From SZUA-430 sp964483585 (GTDB taxonomy: Bacteria > Pseudomonadota > Alphaproteobacteria > Micropepsales > Micropepsaceae), in the NCBI GenBank assembly GCA_964483585.1, contig CAZABH010000008.1, positions 1-64,000 of the forward strand: DNA of 64,000 bases, read 5' to 3'. Positions 8,687 through 17,641 of the stretch are shown one piece after another. Position 1 is the first letter of the stretch. Every line of letters starts with the position of its first letter. Both the position numbers and the translations under genes were made by a program. Under the pieces are notes generated by a model that had not been told where the DNA came from, did not search any database, and saw nothing but the letters and a program-made list of their open reading frames with translations.

Positions 8687-10942
8687 ATGCCGACAGCAGG
8701 TCCACGTGTGCTCCTGCGAAAGATGCGCGAGATCATGGGCGAGCGCATCACGGCGCAGGCACGCCTGGACAAGATCGTCAGCCTGATCGCCGCGAACATG
8801 GTTGCCGAGGTCTGTTCGATCTATCTGATCAAGGCTGGCGGATGGCTGGAGCTTTTCGCCACAGAGGGGCTGAACAAATCAGCTGTACACGCGACCCGGC
8901 TCAAGATGGGGGAGGGTATCGTCGGTGACGTTGCGTTGCACGGGCGAGCCCTGAACCTGTCTGATGCGCCTGCGCACCCGAGTTTTTCCTATAGGCCGGA
9001 GACTGGCGAAGATCCCTATCAGTCCATGCTTGGCGTGCCGATTTCCCGGAGTGGACGCACACTGGGTGTCGTGGCTGTCCAGAACAGGACGCATCGTCTC
9101 TATGACGAGGAGGAAGTCGAGGCGCTGCACACGATTGCGATGCTTCTGGCTGAAATGGTTGTGTCCGGGTCGCTGGGCGAGCTGGGAGAAATCGATGCCG
9201 GCCCGCGGCGGGACCGGCCGTGGCGTGGACAGGGTGTCTCGTTCTGTGAGGGTATCGCTGTCGGGCGTGCCGTCCTGCATGAGCCACGCGTCAAGATCGA
9301 CAAGCTGATTGCCGACGACGTCAACCATGAGCGGCTACGGCTGGACAAGGCCGTTGCCGAGCTTCGCGCGTCGATCGATGCGATGCTGGCTGCCGAAGAT
9401 GCGGTGATCACCGGCGAGACGCGCGATGTGCTTGAGACCTATCGCATGTTCGCCGATGACCGTGGCTGGCTGCTGAAGCTGCGGGAGGCCGTATTCACCG
9501 GGCTCACCGCCGAAGCCGCGGTCGAGCGCGTGCAGAATGACATGCGTGCGCGCATGGCACGGCAGACGGACTCTCCGCTGCTCGAGCGCCTGCATGATCT
9601 GGATGATCTTGCCAATCGCTTGTTACGTCACCTGGCAGGACGCTCGGATACCTCGGCGCACGAAGCCCTGCCCTCGGATACGATCCTGTTTGCGCGCTCC
9701 ATGGGGCCGGCCGAACTTCTGGACTATGACCGCAGCAAGTTGCGTGGGCTGGTGCTTGAGGAAGGGTCGCCGACCAGCCATGTCGCGATTGTCGCGCGGG
9801 CGCTGGACATTCCGCTGGTGGGGCGGGTCGAGTCTGTCATCGAGCAGGTAGAGCCCGGTGACTGGGTCATTGCCGATGGCGACACGGCGGACGTGCACGT
9901 GCGTCCGACCCATGAGGTCCGAGAGGCCTATCGCCACAAGCTTGCCCTGCGGGCGCAGCGGCAAGCTGCTTTTGCTGCCCAGCGTCTGCAACCTGCTGTC
10001 ACTGCAGACGGGCAACGGATCCGGCTGATGATGAATGCGGGGCTCAAAGCCGATCTTCCTCATTTGTCCGAAACGGGGGCTGAGGGCATCGGTCTTTTCC
10101 GGACCGAGCTGCAGTTCATGATTTCGAGCGATATGCCGAAACTCAGTGACCTTGTCGCGCTCTATTCGGCGGTGCTGGACGGGGCAAATGGGGGGCGGGT
10201 CGTGTTTCGAACCCTGGACCTTGGTGGCGACAAGGTTCTTCCTTACGTGAAGTCGCCCGCTGAGGAAAATCCTGCAATGGGGTGGCGTGCGATCCGTGTC
10301 ACGCTGGATCGACCGGCCCTGCTTCGCTATCAGATCCGCGCTCTGCTCAAGGCTGCGAACGGACGTGAGCTTGATCTCATGTTTCCCATGGTCGCCGAGG
10401 TGGACGAGTTCCGCCAGGCCCGGCTGCTGGTCGACCGGGAGTTGGCGCGCCTTGCCCGCATTGGTGGTGTTGTTCCCCGCAAGATCATGGTCGGGACGAT
10501 GCTTGAGGTGCCGGCCCTCGCCTTCCAGCTTCCATCGCTGCTGTCGCATACGGATTTCCTGTCGGTGGGATCGAATGACCTGGCGCAGTTTCTGTTCGCA
10601 AGCGATCGGGGCAATCCCCGGCTTGGCAACAGGTATGACGTGCTCAGCCCGCCCATGCTGAGTTGCCTCAAGCTCGTCGCCGATCAAGCGCGCCAGCGAG
10701 GTGTGCCTGTCACGGTGTGTGGGGAAATGGCTGGTCGACCCGTCGAAGCCATGGCGCTGATCGGGCTCGGGTTTCGTTCGCTTTCGATGGCGCCAGCGTC
10801 GATCGGGCCTGTCAAGCAGATGGTCCTGGCCTTGAATAGCGCCAGGATCGAAGCCCTGATGGCCGACCTCTTGCGTGGTACCGAGCATTCGCTTCGGGAG
10901 CAATTGAGGCAATTTGCGATCAGAGAGCGCGTGCCCGTCTGA
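8687..10942 (+). CDS. ptsP: Phosphoenolpyruvate-protein phosphotransferase PtsP (EI-Ntr)
   Basis: PtsP is enzyme I of the nitrogen PTS; it takes phosphate from PEP and passes it to NPr, a regulatory chain. The 751-residue protein starts with a GAF domain (about residues 20-160), then the EI N-terminal domain, then the phosphohistidine domain with the active His in GSPTSHVAIVARAL, then the PEP-binding barrel with GIGLFRTELQFM, and finally VCGEMAGRPVEAMALIGLG. All are present and ordered. The GAF domain senses nitrogen metabolites in known members. It is coupled to lysC, a conserved alphaproteobacterial pair; NPr and PtsN are not in the window. Confidence 0.95.
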   Translation: MPTAGPRVLLRKMREIMGERITAQARLDKIVSLIAANMVAEVCSIYLIKAGGWLELFATEGLNKSAVHATRLKMGEGIVGDVALHGRALNLSDAPAHPSFSYRPETGEDPYQSMLGVPISRSGRTLGVVAVQNRTHRLYDEEEVEALHTIAMLLAEMVVSGSLGELGEIDAGPRRDRPWRGQGVSFCEGIAVGRAVLHEPRVKIDKLIADDVNHERLRLDKAVAELRASIDAMLAAEDAVITGETRDVLETYRMFADDRGWLLKLREAVFTGLTAEAAVERVQNDMRARMARQTDSPLLERLHDLDDLANRLLRHLAGRSDTSAHEALPSDTILFARSMGPAELLDYDRSKLRGLVLEEGSPTSHVAIVARALDIPLVGRVESVIEQVEPGDWVIADGDTADVHVRPTHEVREAYRHKLALRAQRQAAFAAQRLQPAVTADGQRIRLMMNAGLKADLPHLSETGAEGIGLFRTELQFMISSDMPKLSDLVALYSAVLDGANGGRVVFRTLDLGGDKVLPYVKSPAEENPAMGWRAIRVTLDRPALLRYQIRALLKAANGRELDLMFPMVAEVDEFRQARLLVDRELARLARIGGVVPRKIMVGTMLEVPALAFQLPSLLSHTDFLSVGSNDLAQFLFASDRGNPRLGNRYDVLSPPMLSCLKLVADQARQRGVPVTVCGEMAGRPVEAMALIGLGFRSLSMAPASIGPVKQMVLALNSARIEALMADLLRGTEHSLREQLRQFAIRERVPV

Positions 10943-10969
10943 GCAGGAAAATTTCCCTGTCGCGGGGGC

Positions 10970-11005
10970 TTAACCCTGATCCTGTTCCATATTATTTAAC
11001 CCTGA
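10970..11005 (+). repeat. Direct repeat TTAACCCTGA upstream of rodZ
   Basis: The ten-base TTAACCCTGA occurs twice, at 10970-10979 and 10996-11005, 26 bases apart, in the short gap between ptsP and the rodZ-like gene. It may be a regulator-binding pair or part of a promoter; the TTAACC core is also reminiscent of a CtrA half site. No function is shown. Confidence 0.4.
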
Positions 11006-11110
11006 ATGGTGTAGTGTGATCCTCTCGGTGTCGCTTGCGTCGTGTACGGACCATTGTCCGGCGGCGAACATCGGGTCGGGCAAGGCAGTGGCGCGCAAGG
11101 GCTGGTTTCG

Positions 11111-12043
11111 ATGAGTGTCGTGGTGCAAATGCCGGCGGCTGGGGAGGCCAAGGATCGTCGCCTGCATCTCCGGGATGTGGCGACAGATGCCCAGCCGGAG
11201 GCGCTGGGCCAGACTGTCGGGCAGATTCTGCGTGCGTGTCGCGAGGCGCAGGGGCTTGACGAAAAGGCCATTGCTGCGCGCCTTTGTCTTCGAAGGGATC
11301 TTGTGGTCTCCATCGAGGTTGGTCAGTACTCCCGGTTGCCCGGCAGGGCTTATGCCCTTGGATACATCCGATCCTATGCCCAGTTGCTCGGCCTTGATGC
11401 CCAGCAGATCGTCACCCAGTTCAAGGCTGAAATCGATGCGTCGGATCTCACCCGCGATGCGCTTCCGGTGTTCCCGGATGTCGAGCCGTCCGTTTGGTTC
11501 GGTCCATACCGCCTGCTAGCGGCTGCTGCGCTTGGGGTGGGGCTGGTCTATCTTCTGGTTCAGGTTGTTTCTGCGCCTGAGCCCAAGCCGCCCACGCTAG
11601 TCGCAGCCGACACGGGCGGTGTCACAGTCGTTGATCCTGTACCCTTGCCGACCGCAGAGGCGGGCGTTACGGCGGGCGACAGCGTTCAGGTCGCTTCAGT
11701 TGCCCAGCCGGCTCTACCCATTCTTCCTGCGCCCGTCGATGTGTCCGGTGTGTCGTTGCCGTCGCGCATTGTCCTGACGGCAACAGAGGCGGCCTACCTC
11801 GAGATCCGTGATCCGTTTGCGGCACCTGCCGTCACCAAACTTGTTGCGCGGGAGCTTGCAGCCGGCGAAACGTTTTCGGTTCCTGATCGCAAGGGTCTTA
11901 TTCTAGTGACTGGAAATGCCGGCGGCCTTCTGGTTGCTGTCGATGGGCGCGCCCTCGGTCCCCTGGGTGTGCGCGGGCAAGTGATTCGGGGTCTCGGTCT
12001 GGATCCTGCGTATTTTCTGTCACGCCCCGAGACTTCCCGCTAA
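11111..12043 (+). CDS. rodZ: RodZ-like membrane HTH protein
   Basis: RodZ links the MreB cytoskeleton to the cell-wall elongation complex. The 310-residue protein has an N-terminal Xre-type HTH (about residues 35-95, with LGQTVGQILRACREAQGL and RLPGRAYALGYIRSYAQLLGL), one transmembrane helix (LLAAAALGVGLVYLLVQVV, near 137), a Pro/Ala/Val-rich periplasmic linker, and a C-terminal DUF4115-like domain. This order is the RodZ architecture. ATG 11111 is preferred over in-frame codons further upstream. It is transcribed in the same direction as lysC-ptsP after a 168-base gap with a direct repeat, so it may have its own promoter. Confidence 0.87.
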   Translation: MSVVVQMPAAGEAKDRRLHLRDVATDAQPEALGQTVGQILRACREAQGLDEKAIAARLCLRRDLVVSIEVGQYSRLPGRAYALGYIRSYAQLLGLDAQQIVTQFKAEIDASDLTRDALPVFPDVEPSVWFGPYRLLAAAALGVGLVYLLVQVVSAPEPKPPTLVAADTGGVTVVDPVPLPTAEAGVTAGDSVQVASVAQPALPILPAPVDVSGVSLPSRIVLTATEAAYLEIRDPFAAPAVTKLVARELAAGETFSVPDRKGLILVTGNAGGLLVAVDGRALGPLGVRGQVIRGLGLDPAYFLSRPETSR

Positions 12044-12066
12044 ATCGGATCTTCGGCGCTTGACCC

Positions 12067-12125
12067 GTTCGCCCTGCGCGAACACGCTCCTCATTAATGA
12101 CTGATTCGAACGTGAGTCGCGTTCG
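12067..12125. promoter_or_regulatory. Two inverted repeats upstream of the TetR gene (candidate operators)
   Basis: Two short palindromes share the CGAAC/GTTCG core: GTTCGC-N5-GCGAAC at 12067-12083 and CGAACG-N7-CGTTCG at 12107-12125. They lie within 95 bases of the TetR start. TetR regulators commonly bind such repeats next to their own gene, so these are candidate auto-operators. The first could instead help terminate rodZ, but it has no T-run. Confidence 0.4.
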
Positions 12126-12159
12126 AGGCGTAAAAAAATCACTAAGCTCGAGGGGCTTC

Positions 12160-12813
12160 ATGACCAGCACAGACAACCCAGGCAACTCCCAGCCGCCGCG
12201 TCCTCGCGTCGGCCGTCCGCGCAGCGTCGAGTCGCGCCGTGCCATCATCCAGTCGGCCATGAGCATCCTGCAAAACGATGGCTATGCTGCCTTGAATATT
12301 GAAGCCATCGCGGCGCGGGCCGGGGTTTCGAAGCAGACAATCTATCGCTGGTGGGCCTCGGCCGCATTCATCGTGCTTGAGGCGCTGCTTGCCGACATGC
12401 CGGCGCAGGAGACGATCGCCCCGGATACGGGAGCTTTGAAGAGCGATCTGCTCGAGCTTGTACGTCCAACCGTGCGTGCGCTGTCGCAGCGCCGCGGACC
12501 GGTGTTCCAAGCCCTCATTGCCGAGGCGCAGGCGGATGCCAGGTTCGCCGAAGCGCTCCGCAATTCTCTGATGGCAGCCCATCGTGAACTGGTTCACGCC
12601 GTTGTGGCGCGTGCAAAGCTGCGTGGTGAAGTGGTGTTCGATGCGGATGAGGATCTTGCTGCGGACATGATCTTCGGGCCCATCCTGTTCCGCTTGCTGA
12701 ACGGGCACGCGCCGCTGGATGAGACCTTCGCCTATAGTCTTGTTGACGTTACGGTTGCTGCCATGCGCCATGTCGAGACCGGGGCGCGCCGGGCGGTGGA
12801 AGCGGCGGAGTAG
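12160..12813 (+). CDS. TetR/AcrR family transcriptional regulator
   Basis: A 217-residue one-component regulator. The N-terminal HTH is clear: RRAIIQSAMSILQNDGYAAL then IEAIAARAGVSKQTIYRWW (about residues 25-70). The rest is an all-helical ligand domain of the TetR_C_11 kind, with RRGPVFQALIAEAQADARF. Its ligand cannot be read from sequence. No efflux pump or divergent target sits next to it, so it may act elsewhere or mainly on itself through the palindromes just upstream. A strong hairpin terminator follows. Confidence 0.88.
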   Translation: MTSTDNPGNSQPPRPRVGRPRSVESRRAIIQSAMSILQNDGYAALNIEAIAARAGVSKQTIYRWWASAAFIVLEALLADMPAQETIAPDTGALKSDLLELVRPTVRALSQRRGPVFQALIAEAQADARFAEALRNSLMAAHRELVHAVVARAKLRGEVVFDADEDLAADMIFGPILFRLLNGHAPLDETFAYSLVDVTVAAMRHVETGARRAVEAAE

Positions 12814-12863
12814 CGCGGCCCACGGCGTTCTCGCCGAGCCTGAACGCGTTTGCCTTTTTGCGA

Positions 12864-12891
12864 CGGCACCGTCAAAGATGGTGCCGTTTTT
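12864..12891 (+). terminator. Rho-independent terminator after the TetR gene
   Basis: A perfect 7-base stem CGGCACC/GGTGCCG with a 9-base loop is followed directly by TTTTT. It is 51 bases after the TetR stop and 23 bases before the CinA-like start. Confidence 0.85.
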
Positions 12892-12913
12892 CTTTTGGGT
12901 GCGGTGGCTTGCC

Positions 12914-13708
12914 ATGCCCTCGACGCTGGAGCAAACGATGGCAGAGCGTTACGGTCGACAGGCAGGTGCTGCCATCCTGATCATCGGCGACGAGATACTG
13001 TCCGGACGGACGCAGGATTCCAATACGGCCTATATTGCCCGCTGGCTTGGGCAACTTGGCATTCCCGTGCGCGAGGCCCGCGTAGTACCCGATGTACCTG
13101 AAGAAATTGTCGCGGCTGTTCGTGCACTGAGCGGGCGCTATGCCTTCGTCTTCTCGACCGGAGGCATTGGTCCCACCCATGATGACATCACGGCCGACTG
13201 CATGGCCGCTGCCTTCGAGACCGGCATATCGTACCATCCGACTGTGTTTGCCGCTCTGGCCGCGCGCTATGCCTCGATGAACATCGGTCCTTTCAATGAG
13301 GCCCGGCAGCGCATGGCGCGCATTCCTTTCGGCGCCAGCCTGATTGGCAATTCCGTGTCAGGGGCCCCGGGATTCCAGATAGGCAATGTGTTCGTGCTGG
13401 CGGGCATTCCGGCGGTGATGCAGGCCATGCTTGAGGACGTGCGGCCCCGATTGCCGGCTTCGACGCCCCTCAAGTCCGTTACCGTGTCAGCTTTTGTCGG
13501 CGAAGGCAGTATTGCCAAGGGGCTCGCCGATTTGCAGAAGAAGAACCCTGACGTGCCCTTGGGCAGCTATCCGTTCTCGCGTGAAGGCAGGTTCGGGACC
13601 GCACTTGTGGCTCGGGGAGTTGACGCGGCGCGGCTTGACGGCATCAAGGCGGAATTGGAGGCCATCATGCGCGCTGCCGGGCAGGAACCCCTGCCCGATG
13701 CATCCTGA
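12914..13708 (+). CDS. CinA-type molybdopterin-binding domain protein
   Basis: A 264-residue protein made of one MoCF-biosynthesis/CinA N-terminal domain: ILIIGDEILSGRTQDSN, FVFSTGGIGPTHDDIT and PGFQIGNVFVLAGIPAVM are its signature blocks. In full-length CinA this domain hydrolyses ADP-ribose or related pyrophosphates; stand-alone versions have unclear substrates. No C-terminal deamidase (PncC) domain is present. ATG 12914 or 12938 (MAERYGRQAG) are both possible. It is bounded by a terminator upstream and tRNA-Leu downstream, so it is probably a single-gene unit. Confidence 0.87.
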   Translation: MPSTLEQTMAERYGRQAGAAILIIGDEILSGRTQDSNTAYIARWLGQLGIPVREARVVPDVPEEIVAAVRALSGRYAFVFSTGGIGPTHDDITADCMAAAFETGISYHPTVFAALAARYASMNIGPFNEARQRMARIPFGASLIGNSVSGAPGFQIGNVFVLAGIPAVMQAMLEDVRPRLPASTPLKSVTVSAFVGEGSIAKGLADLQKKNPDVPLGSYPFSREGRFGTALVARGVDAARLDGIKAELEAIMRAAGQEPLPDAS

Positions 13709-13776
13709 GGTGTGTCTTGGGTCTTGCGCCCGTGCGACGGATATCCCACCCTGAGTGCGTGTCACCCATGCTGGAA

Positions 13777-13861
13777 GGCCCCTTGGCGGAACTGGTACAC
13801 GCAGCGGACTTAAAATCCGTCGTCGCAAGACTTGCCGGTTCGAGTCCGGCAGGGGCCACCA
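13777..13861 (+). tRNA. tRNA-Leu (anticodon TAA)
   Basis: The acceptor stem pairs GGCCCCT (13777-13783) with AGGGGCC (13851-13857), followed by an encoded ACCA. The anticodon stem GCGGA/TCCGT encloses the loop CTTAAAA with anticodon TAA at 13811-13813. The T arm GCCGGTTCGAGTCCGGC is standard, and the long variable arm and GGTACACGC D-loop fit a class II leucine tRNA that reads UUA/UUG. Confidence 0.96.
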
Positions 13862-13878
13862 TCTTCGTGACGTGCGGG

Positions 13879-14352
13879 TCAGGATCCCTTTGAGCGCCGA
13901 CCGCGAGTGACAGACGGAACCCGGCCCAGGCCGATCTTCTTGGCGAAGGCAGACCGCAGGCGCGCGTAGGCGGGAGCCACCATCGGGTAGTCGTGCGGCA
14001 AGTCCCATTTCTTGCGATATTCTTCCGGGGACATGTTGTAATGCGTGCGCAGGTAGCGCTTGAGCATGCGCAACTTCTTCCCGTCCTCGAGGCAGACGAT
14101 GTAGTCCTCTGCAACTGATTTCTTGACCGGAACGGCTGGCTTGCGTTCGGCTTCAGATTCCATGGCGCCGCCGGCAGCCTGGCGCAGCGAATTGTGGAAC
14201 ATGGCGATCAGTCCTGGCACCTCCGCGACTGGTACCTGATTGCGGCCAACATAGGCGGCCACGAGGTTTGCCGTCAGGTCCACCAAATGATCATTGGTTG
14301 CGGCTGGAACCGTGGTTGCTTCGACTGTTTCTGCCTTTGCTCTCTTGGCCAT
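13879..14352 (-). CDS. mucR: MucR/Ros family transcriptional regulator
   Basis: MucR proteins are zinc-finger-like, AT-rich-DNA-binding regulators that act on exopolysaccharide, motility and cell-cycle genes in alphaproteobacteria. The 157-residue protein has the N-terminal oligomerisation region (LVDLTANLVAAYVGRNQVPVAEVPGLI) and the DNA-binding CLEDGKKLRMLKRYLRTHYNM-like block followed by EYRKKWDLP and MVAPAYARLRSAFAKKIGLG. The first His expected in KRHL is Tyr here, so one zinc ligand is lost. ATG 14350-14352 follows AAGAAGGA with ideal spacing. The upstream 340 bases include AT-rich DNA that could serve autoregulation. It is convergent with the tRNA. Confidence 0.92.
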   Translation of the reverse strand: MAKRAKAETVEATTVPAATNDHLVDLTANLVAAYVGRNQVPVAEVPGLIAMFHNSLRQAAGGAMESEAERKPAVPVKKSVAEDYIVCLEDGKKLRMLKRYLRTHYNMSPEEYRKKWDLPHDYPMVAPAYARLRSAFAKKIGLGRVPSVTRGRRSKGS

Positions 14353-14690
14353 TCTGTCCTTCTTTGCCGGCCCACGCCAGCGTCTTGCAATTGAGGTCAC
14401 TATTCACTGTCAGTAGTACATAATACCACTTCAAACATTCAAGTCTTGCGCAGCATCATCGTTGCAATAACGTCGAATTGGCTTAGCAAACATGTAATTT
14501 GGTTTTTCTATCACATTCATGTGAGGCGATTTCAGCTGCCTTTTCCGTCAAGTGCATGTCGGTTCAGTTTGTCGGAAGCAGCTCGGGACATTTGCGCGAC
14601 AAAGTGCATTTGGCGTTTTCGACAGTTCGGGTCATAGTCGCGTCGGCGCATCCGTTCGGACATGCGCGACCAGAGGACAATGAGAGACGC
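14353..14690. other. Intergenic region between mucR and the symporter gene
   Basis: About 340 bases separating divergent genes. The stretch near 14400-14530 is clearly richer in A/T than its surroundings and contains several TpA steps, the kind of DNA MucR proteins prefer. A GAGAG motif at 14683-14687 is the ribosome site for the downstream ATG. I see no RNA gene or clear operator. Confidence 0.4.
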
Positions 14691-16070
14691 ATGACCGGCA
14701 CTGCAAGCTCCCAAGATCGCGTTCGTCCCTTCTGGCTCTTTGCCTATTCGCTGCCCGGATTGCCGCTGGCGGCAATGACCTTGCCTCTTGCTGTGCATCT
14801 GCCGCCTTTTTATGCGGTGGAGATAGGGTTGGGCTGGATGGTTACCGGCATCATCTTCGGCGCTGCGCGGTTCCTTGATGTGTTTCTTGATCCCATCATG
14901 GGTGTGATGTCGGATCGGACGAAGACCCGCTGGGGGCGACGTCGCATCTGGATGGTCGCCTCTATCCCGATCATGTGTTTTGCGTCGTATCTGGTGTTCA
15001 TGCCGCAGCCCGGCGTGGGATGGGAGTATGTGGTTGGCTCCATCGTGTTCCTGTTTGTCGGGTGGACCATGTTGTCGATCGTGCACCTGGCGTGGGGCAG
15101 CGAACTCAGTGGCGACTATCACGAGCGTTCGCGCATTACGGCCTCGCGCGAGGGGGCCTATCTGGTGGGCATGATCTGCGTTTTGCTGTTGCCAGCCCTC
15201 ATTCAGGCGCAGGGTGGCGACAAGTTCGATCAGGTTGCATCCATGGGCTGGTTCGTGATCCTGACCCTGCCGATCGGCGTTGCTGTTGCCGTCTGGGCCA
15301 TTCCGGAACGCCCGCATGAGGAACCCGCCCATCTGCCATTGGGGCCTGCCCTCAAGGCCATCCTGACAAACCGGCCCCTGCGCTATGTGCTGATTGCAGA
15401 CCTCGTGGCAGGCATCTCGGGCGGGATCGTGGCCACGTTGTTCCTGCCCATGGTTGCTTTCGGGCTTGAGCTTCCGAAAGAGGCGAACTGGCTCTTGCTG
15501 GTCTATTTCGTCATGGGCGCGCTTGCCATTCCGCCGATGGTTTTGCTTGCCCGGCGGCTGGGCAAGCACCAGACATTTGTTCTGCACTGTCTGGCCAATG
15601 CCATCATGATTCCCTGCATTTTCTTCCTGCCGAAGGGTGAGTTCGTGCCGGCGCTGATCCTGTGGACATTGCTTGGCCTGAACATGTCGGTGGGGCCGTT
15701 CCTGTTTCGCGCCATCATGGCGGATGTGGCTGACCACGATCATGTTGAAACAGGACAGGCGCGTGCGGGCGTGTATTTTGCCCTGCTCGCCCTGACAAAC
15801 AAGCTTGGGTATTCCTGCGCCATCTTCTTTTCCTATGCGGTGCTTGCCTGGATCGGCTTCGATGGCAAAGGTGGAAATGCTCCAGAGACGATTGAGAGCA
15901 TGATGTTGCTCTATGTCGTCCCCCCCACGCTGATCTCGCTTGGCATTGCCCTTGTGATGTGGCGCTTCCCGCTGGATGAGGAGAAACAGCGCGAGTTGAG
16001 GCGCATCATAGAAAGCCGTGCTTCTGCGCAAGCGCAGTCGGATGCGGGCCGGTTGCCCGGGGCCGGGTGA
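14691..16070 (+). CDS. MFS transporter of the glycoside-pentoside-hexuronide:cation symporter (GPH) type
   Basis: A 459-residue, roughly 12-helix inner-membrane transporter. The GPH/MelB signature DVFLDPIMGVMSDRTKTRWGRRR lies in the loop after helix 2, with a second conserved region ADVADHDHVETGQARAGVYF in the C-terminal half. GPH members co-transport sugars or glycosides with Na+ or H+. The exact solute is not readable. The stop overlaps the next frame and two alpha/beta hydrolases follow closely, suggesting import of an ester or lactone followed by hydrolysis (inference). Confidence 0.87.
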   Translation: MTGTASSQDRVRPFWLFAYSLPGLPLAAMTLPLAVHLPPFYAVEIGLGWMVTGIIFGAARFLDVFLDPIMGVMSDRTKTRWGRRRIWMVASIPIMCFASYLVFMPQPGVGWEYVVGSIVFLFVGWTMLSIVHLAWGSELSGDYHERSRITASREGAYLVGMICVLLLPALIQAQGGDKFDQVASMGWFVILTLPIGVAVAVWAIPERPHEEPAHLPLGPALKAILTNRPLRYVLIADLVAGISGGIVATLFLPMVAFGLELPKEANWLLLVYFVMGALAIPPMVLLARRLGKHQTFVLHCLANAIMIPCIFFLPKGEFVPALILWTLLGLNMSVGPFLFRAIMADVADHDHVETGQARAGVYFALLALTNKLGYSCAIFFSYAVLAWIGFDGKGGNAPETIESMMLLYVVPPTLISLGIALVMWRFPLDEEKQRELRRIIESRASAQAQSDAGRLPGAG

Positions 16071-16075
16071 ACGGT

Positions 16076-16846
16076 ATGCAGATGCTTGCGTTCAACGGTT
16101 GCCCGATTGCGTACAGCGATCAGGGCTCGGGCGACGCGATCCTGCTTGTCCATGGCTTTGCTGCGAGTGCGCGCGAGAACTGGGAGCGGTCAGGATGGAT
16201 CCAGATGCTGCTGCGTTCCGGCCGGCGCGTCGTGACGATCGACCTGCCCGGTCACGGTGACAGCTGCAAGCCGCATGACCCGACTGCCTACAGCATCGAC
16301 AGATTTGTGGATGTGGTTCTGGCTGTGACCGAGCACCTGGCGCTGAAGAAACCTGACCTTATGGGCTTTTCGCTTGGTGCCCGGGTTGTGCTGTCCCTGC
16401 TTGAGCGTCGCCCGGACCGCTACCTTCTGGGTGTGTTGTGCGGTGTTGGCGACACGATGCTCAGGTCGCGAGAGAAGGAGGCGCGTGTCGCGCTGGTCGA
16501 GGCATTCGAAGCCGCATCAGCGGATGACATTGCGCCTGGTCTCGGTCGCCAGTTTCGACAGTTTGCCGAGGCGCAGGGGCAGGATCTGAAGGCGCTTGCT
16601 GCCTGTGCGCGTTCTTTCGAGGGCTCGCACATGGAATGGGCGCCCGAGCGCTTGTCACGGATCGGCAACGAGGTTCTGGTCATCGCTGGGTCTGGTGATG
16701 ATCTGGCCGGATCGGCCGAGGGGCTTGCGCGGTGTCTTGCGAATGCGCGCGGGCGCACGGTTCCCGGTTGTGGTCACATGGACTGCCTGACCCAGCCGAT
16801 GTTCAAGGCGGCCGTGATGGATTTTCTGGCCGGTGTTCCTGCCTGA
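16076..16846 (+). CDS. Alpha/beta hydrolase (first of a tandem pair)
   Basis: A 256-residue alpha/beta-fold hydrolase. The oxyanion region LLVHGFAASARENW, the nucleophile elbow GFSLGARV, the acid in GSGDDLAG and the catalytic His in GCGHMDCL are all in place. A GTG at 16067 overlaps the transporter stop (GTGA) and may be the true, translationally coupled start; ATG 16076 is the conservative choice. It is a paralogue of the next gene, sharing the GHGDS/E-KPHDP-AY block. The substrate is unknown. Confidence 0.85.
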   Translation: MQMLAFNGCPIAYSDQGSGDAILLVHGFAASARENWERSGWIQMLLRSGRRVVTIDLPGHGDSCKPHDPTAYSIDRFVDVVLAVTEHLALKKPDLMGFSLGARVVLSLLERRPDRYLLGVLCGVGDTMLRSREKEARVALVEAFEAASADDIAPGLGRQFRQFAEAQGQDLKALAACARSFEGSHMEWAPERLSRIGNEVLVIAGSGDDLAGSAEGLARCLANARGRTVPGCGHMDCLTQPMFKAAVMDFLAGVPA

Positions 16847-16868
16847 GCTGGTTGCGCGTGAGGTACCG

Positions 16869-17624
16869 ATGCCATTCCTGCATGTTTCACCGGGCGTATC
16901 GCTTGCCTACGAGGTCGTCGGCACGGGCGATCCGATCGTGCTTGTGCACGGGTTTGCCTCGAGCCGTGGCATGAACTGGCGGACGCCTGGCTGGTACGCG
17001 ACCCTGGTCGATGCGGGGCGCCAGGTCATCGCGCTTGACGTGCGCGGTCATGGCGAGAGCGCGAAGCCCCATGACCCTGCGGCCTATGATGAGGGCGCGC
17101 TGGCTGGCGATATCGTGCGCCTGCTCGATCACCTGGGGCATGCGTCAGCCGATGTCATGGGCTATTCGATGGGTGGGTTCATCACGATGCGCTTGTTGCA
17201 TGATGCACCTGCGCGGGTTCGTCGTGCCATCATTGCCGGCGTTGGCGAAAATTATTACGGACGCGGGGCGCTGGAGACGGAAGCCATCGCTGCGGCCATG
17301 CGGGCCCAGGATCCCGGGACAGTGACGGGGGCTGTTCCTCGCCTCTTCCGATTGTTCGCCGAGCAGGGAAAGAATGACCTCGAGGCACTGGCGTTGTGCA
17401 TGACGCGGCAGCGGCACTCGTTTGCAGCCGAAGAGATGCGCCACGTCCTGACGCCTGTCTTGATCGTGCTGGGGGACCGGGACACGATCACCGGGCCTGT
17501 AGGCGCCCTGGCCCAGGCCGTGCCGCGGTCGCGCGTGGCAATGGTTCCCAATCGCGATCATATGACGACGGTGGGCGACAAGGTCTACAAGGCTGCGGTT
17601 CTCTCGTTCCTGGCCGAGGCCTGA
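16869..17624 (+). CDS. Alpha/beta hydrolase (second of a tandem pair)
   Basis: A 251-residue alpha/beta hydrolase 22 bases after its paralogue. Catalytic elements: IVLVHGFASSRGMNW, nucleophile GYSMGGF, acid in LGDRDTITG and His in PNRDHMTTV. The HGESAKPHDPAAY stretch is almost identical to its neighbour, so the pair probably arose by tandem duplication and then diverged. It is the last gene of the symporter operon and converges on the TorF-like gene. Confidence 0.86.
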   Translation: MPFLHVSPGVSLAYEVVGTGDPIVLVHGFASSRGMNWRTPGWYATLVDAGRQVIALDVRGHGESAKPHDPAAYDEGALAGDIVRLLDHLGHASADVMGYSMGGFITMRLLHDAPARVRRAIIAGVGENYYGRGALETEAIAAAMRAQDPGTVTGAVPRLFRLFAEQGKNDLEALALCMTRQRHSFAAEEMRHVLTPVLIVLGDRDTITGPVGALAQAVPRSRVAMVPNRDHMTTVGDKVYKAAVLSFLAEA

Positions 17625-17641
17625 GGCGACAGTCGACCAAT

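Noticed and set aside
13777..13861. tRNA-Leu as an island insertion site
   Set aside because: The adjacent gene is mucR, a core gene, and I saw no repeated tRNA 3' end or integrase.
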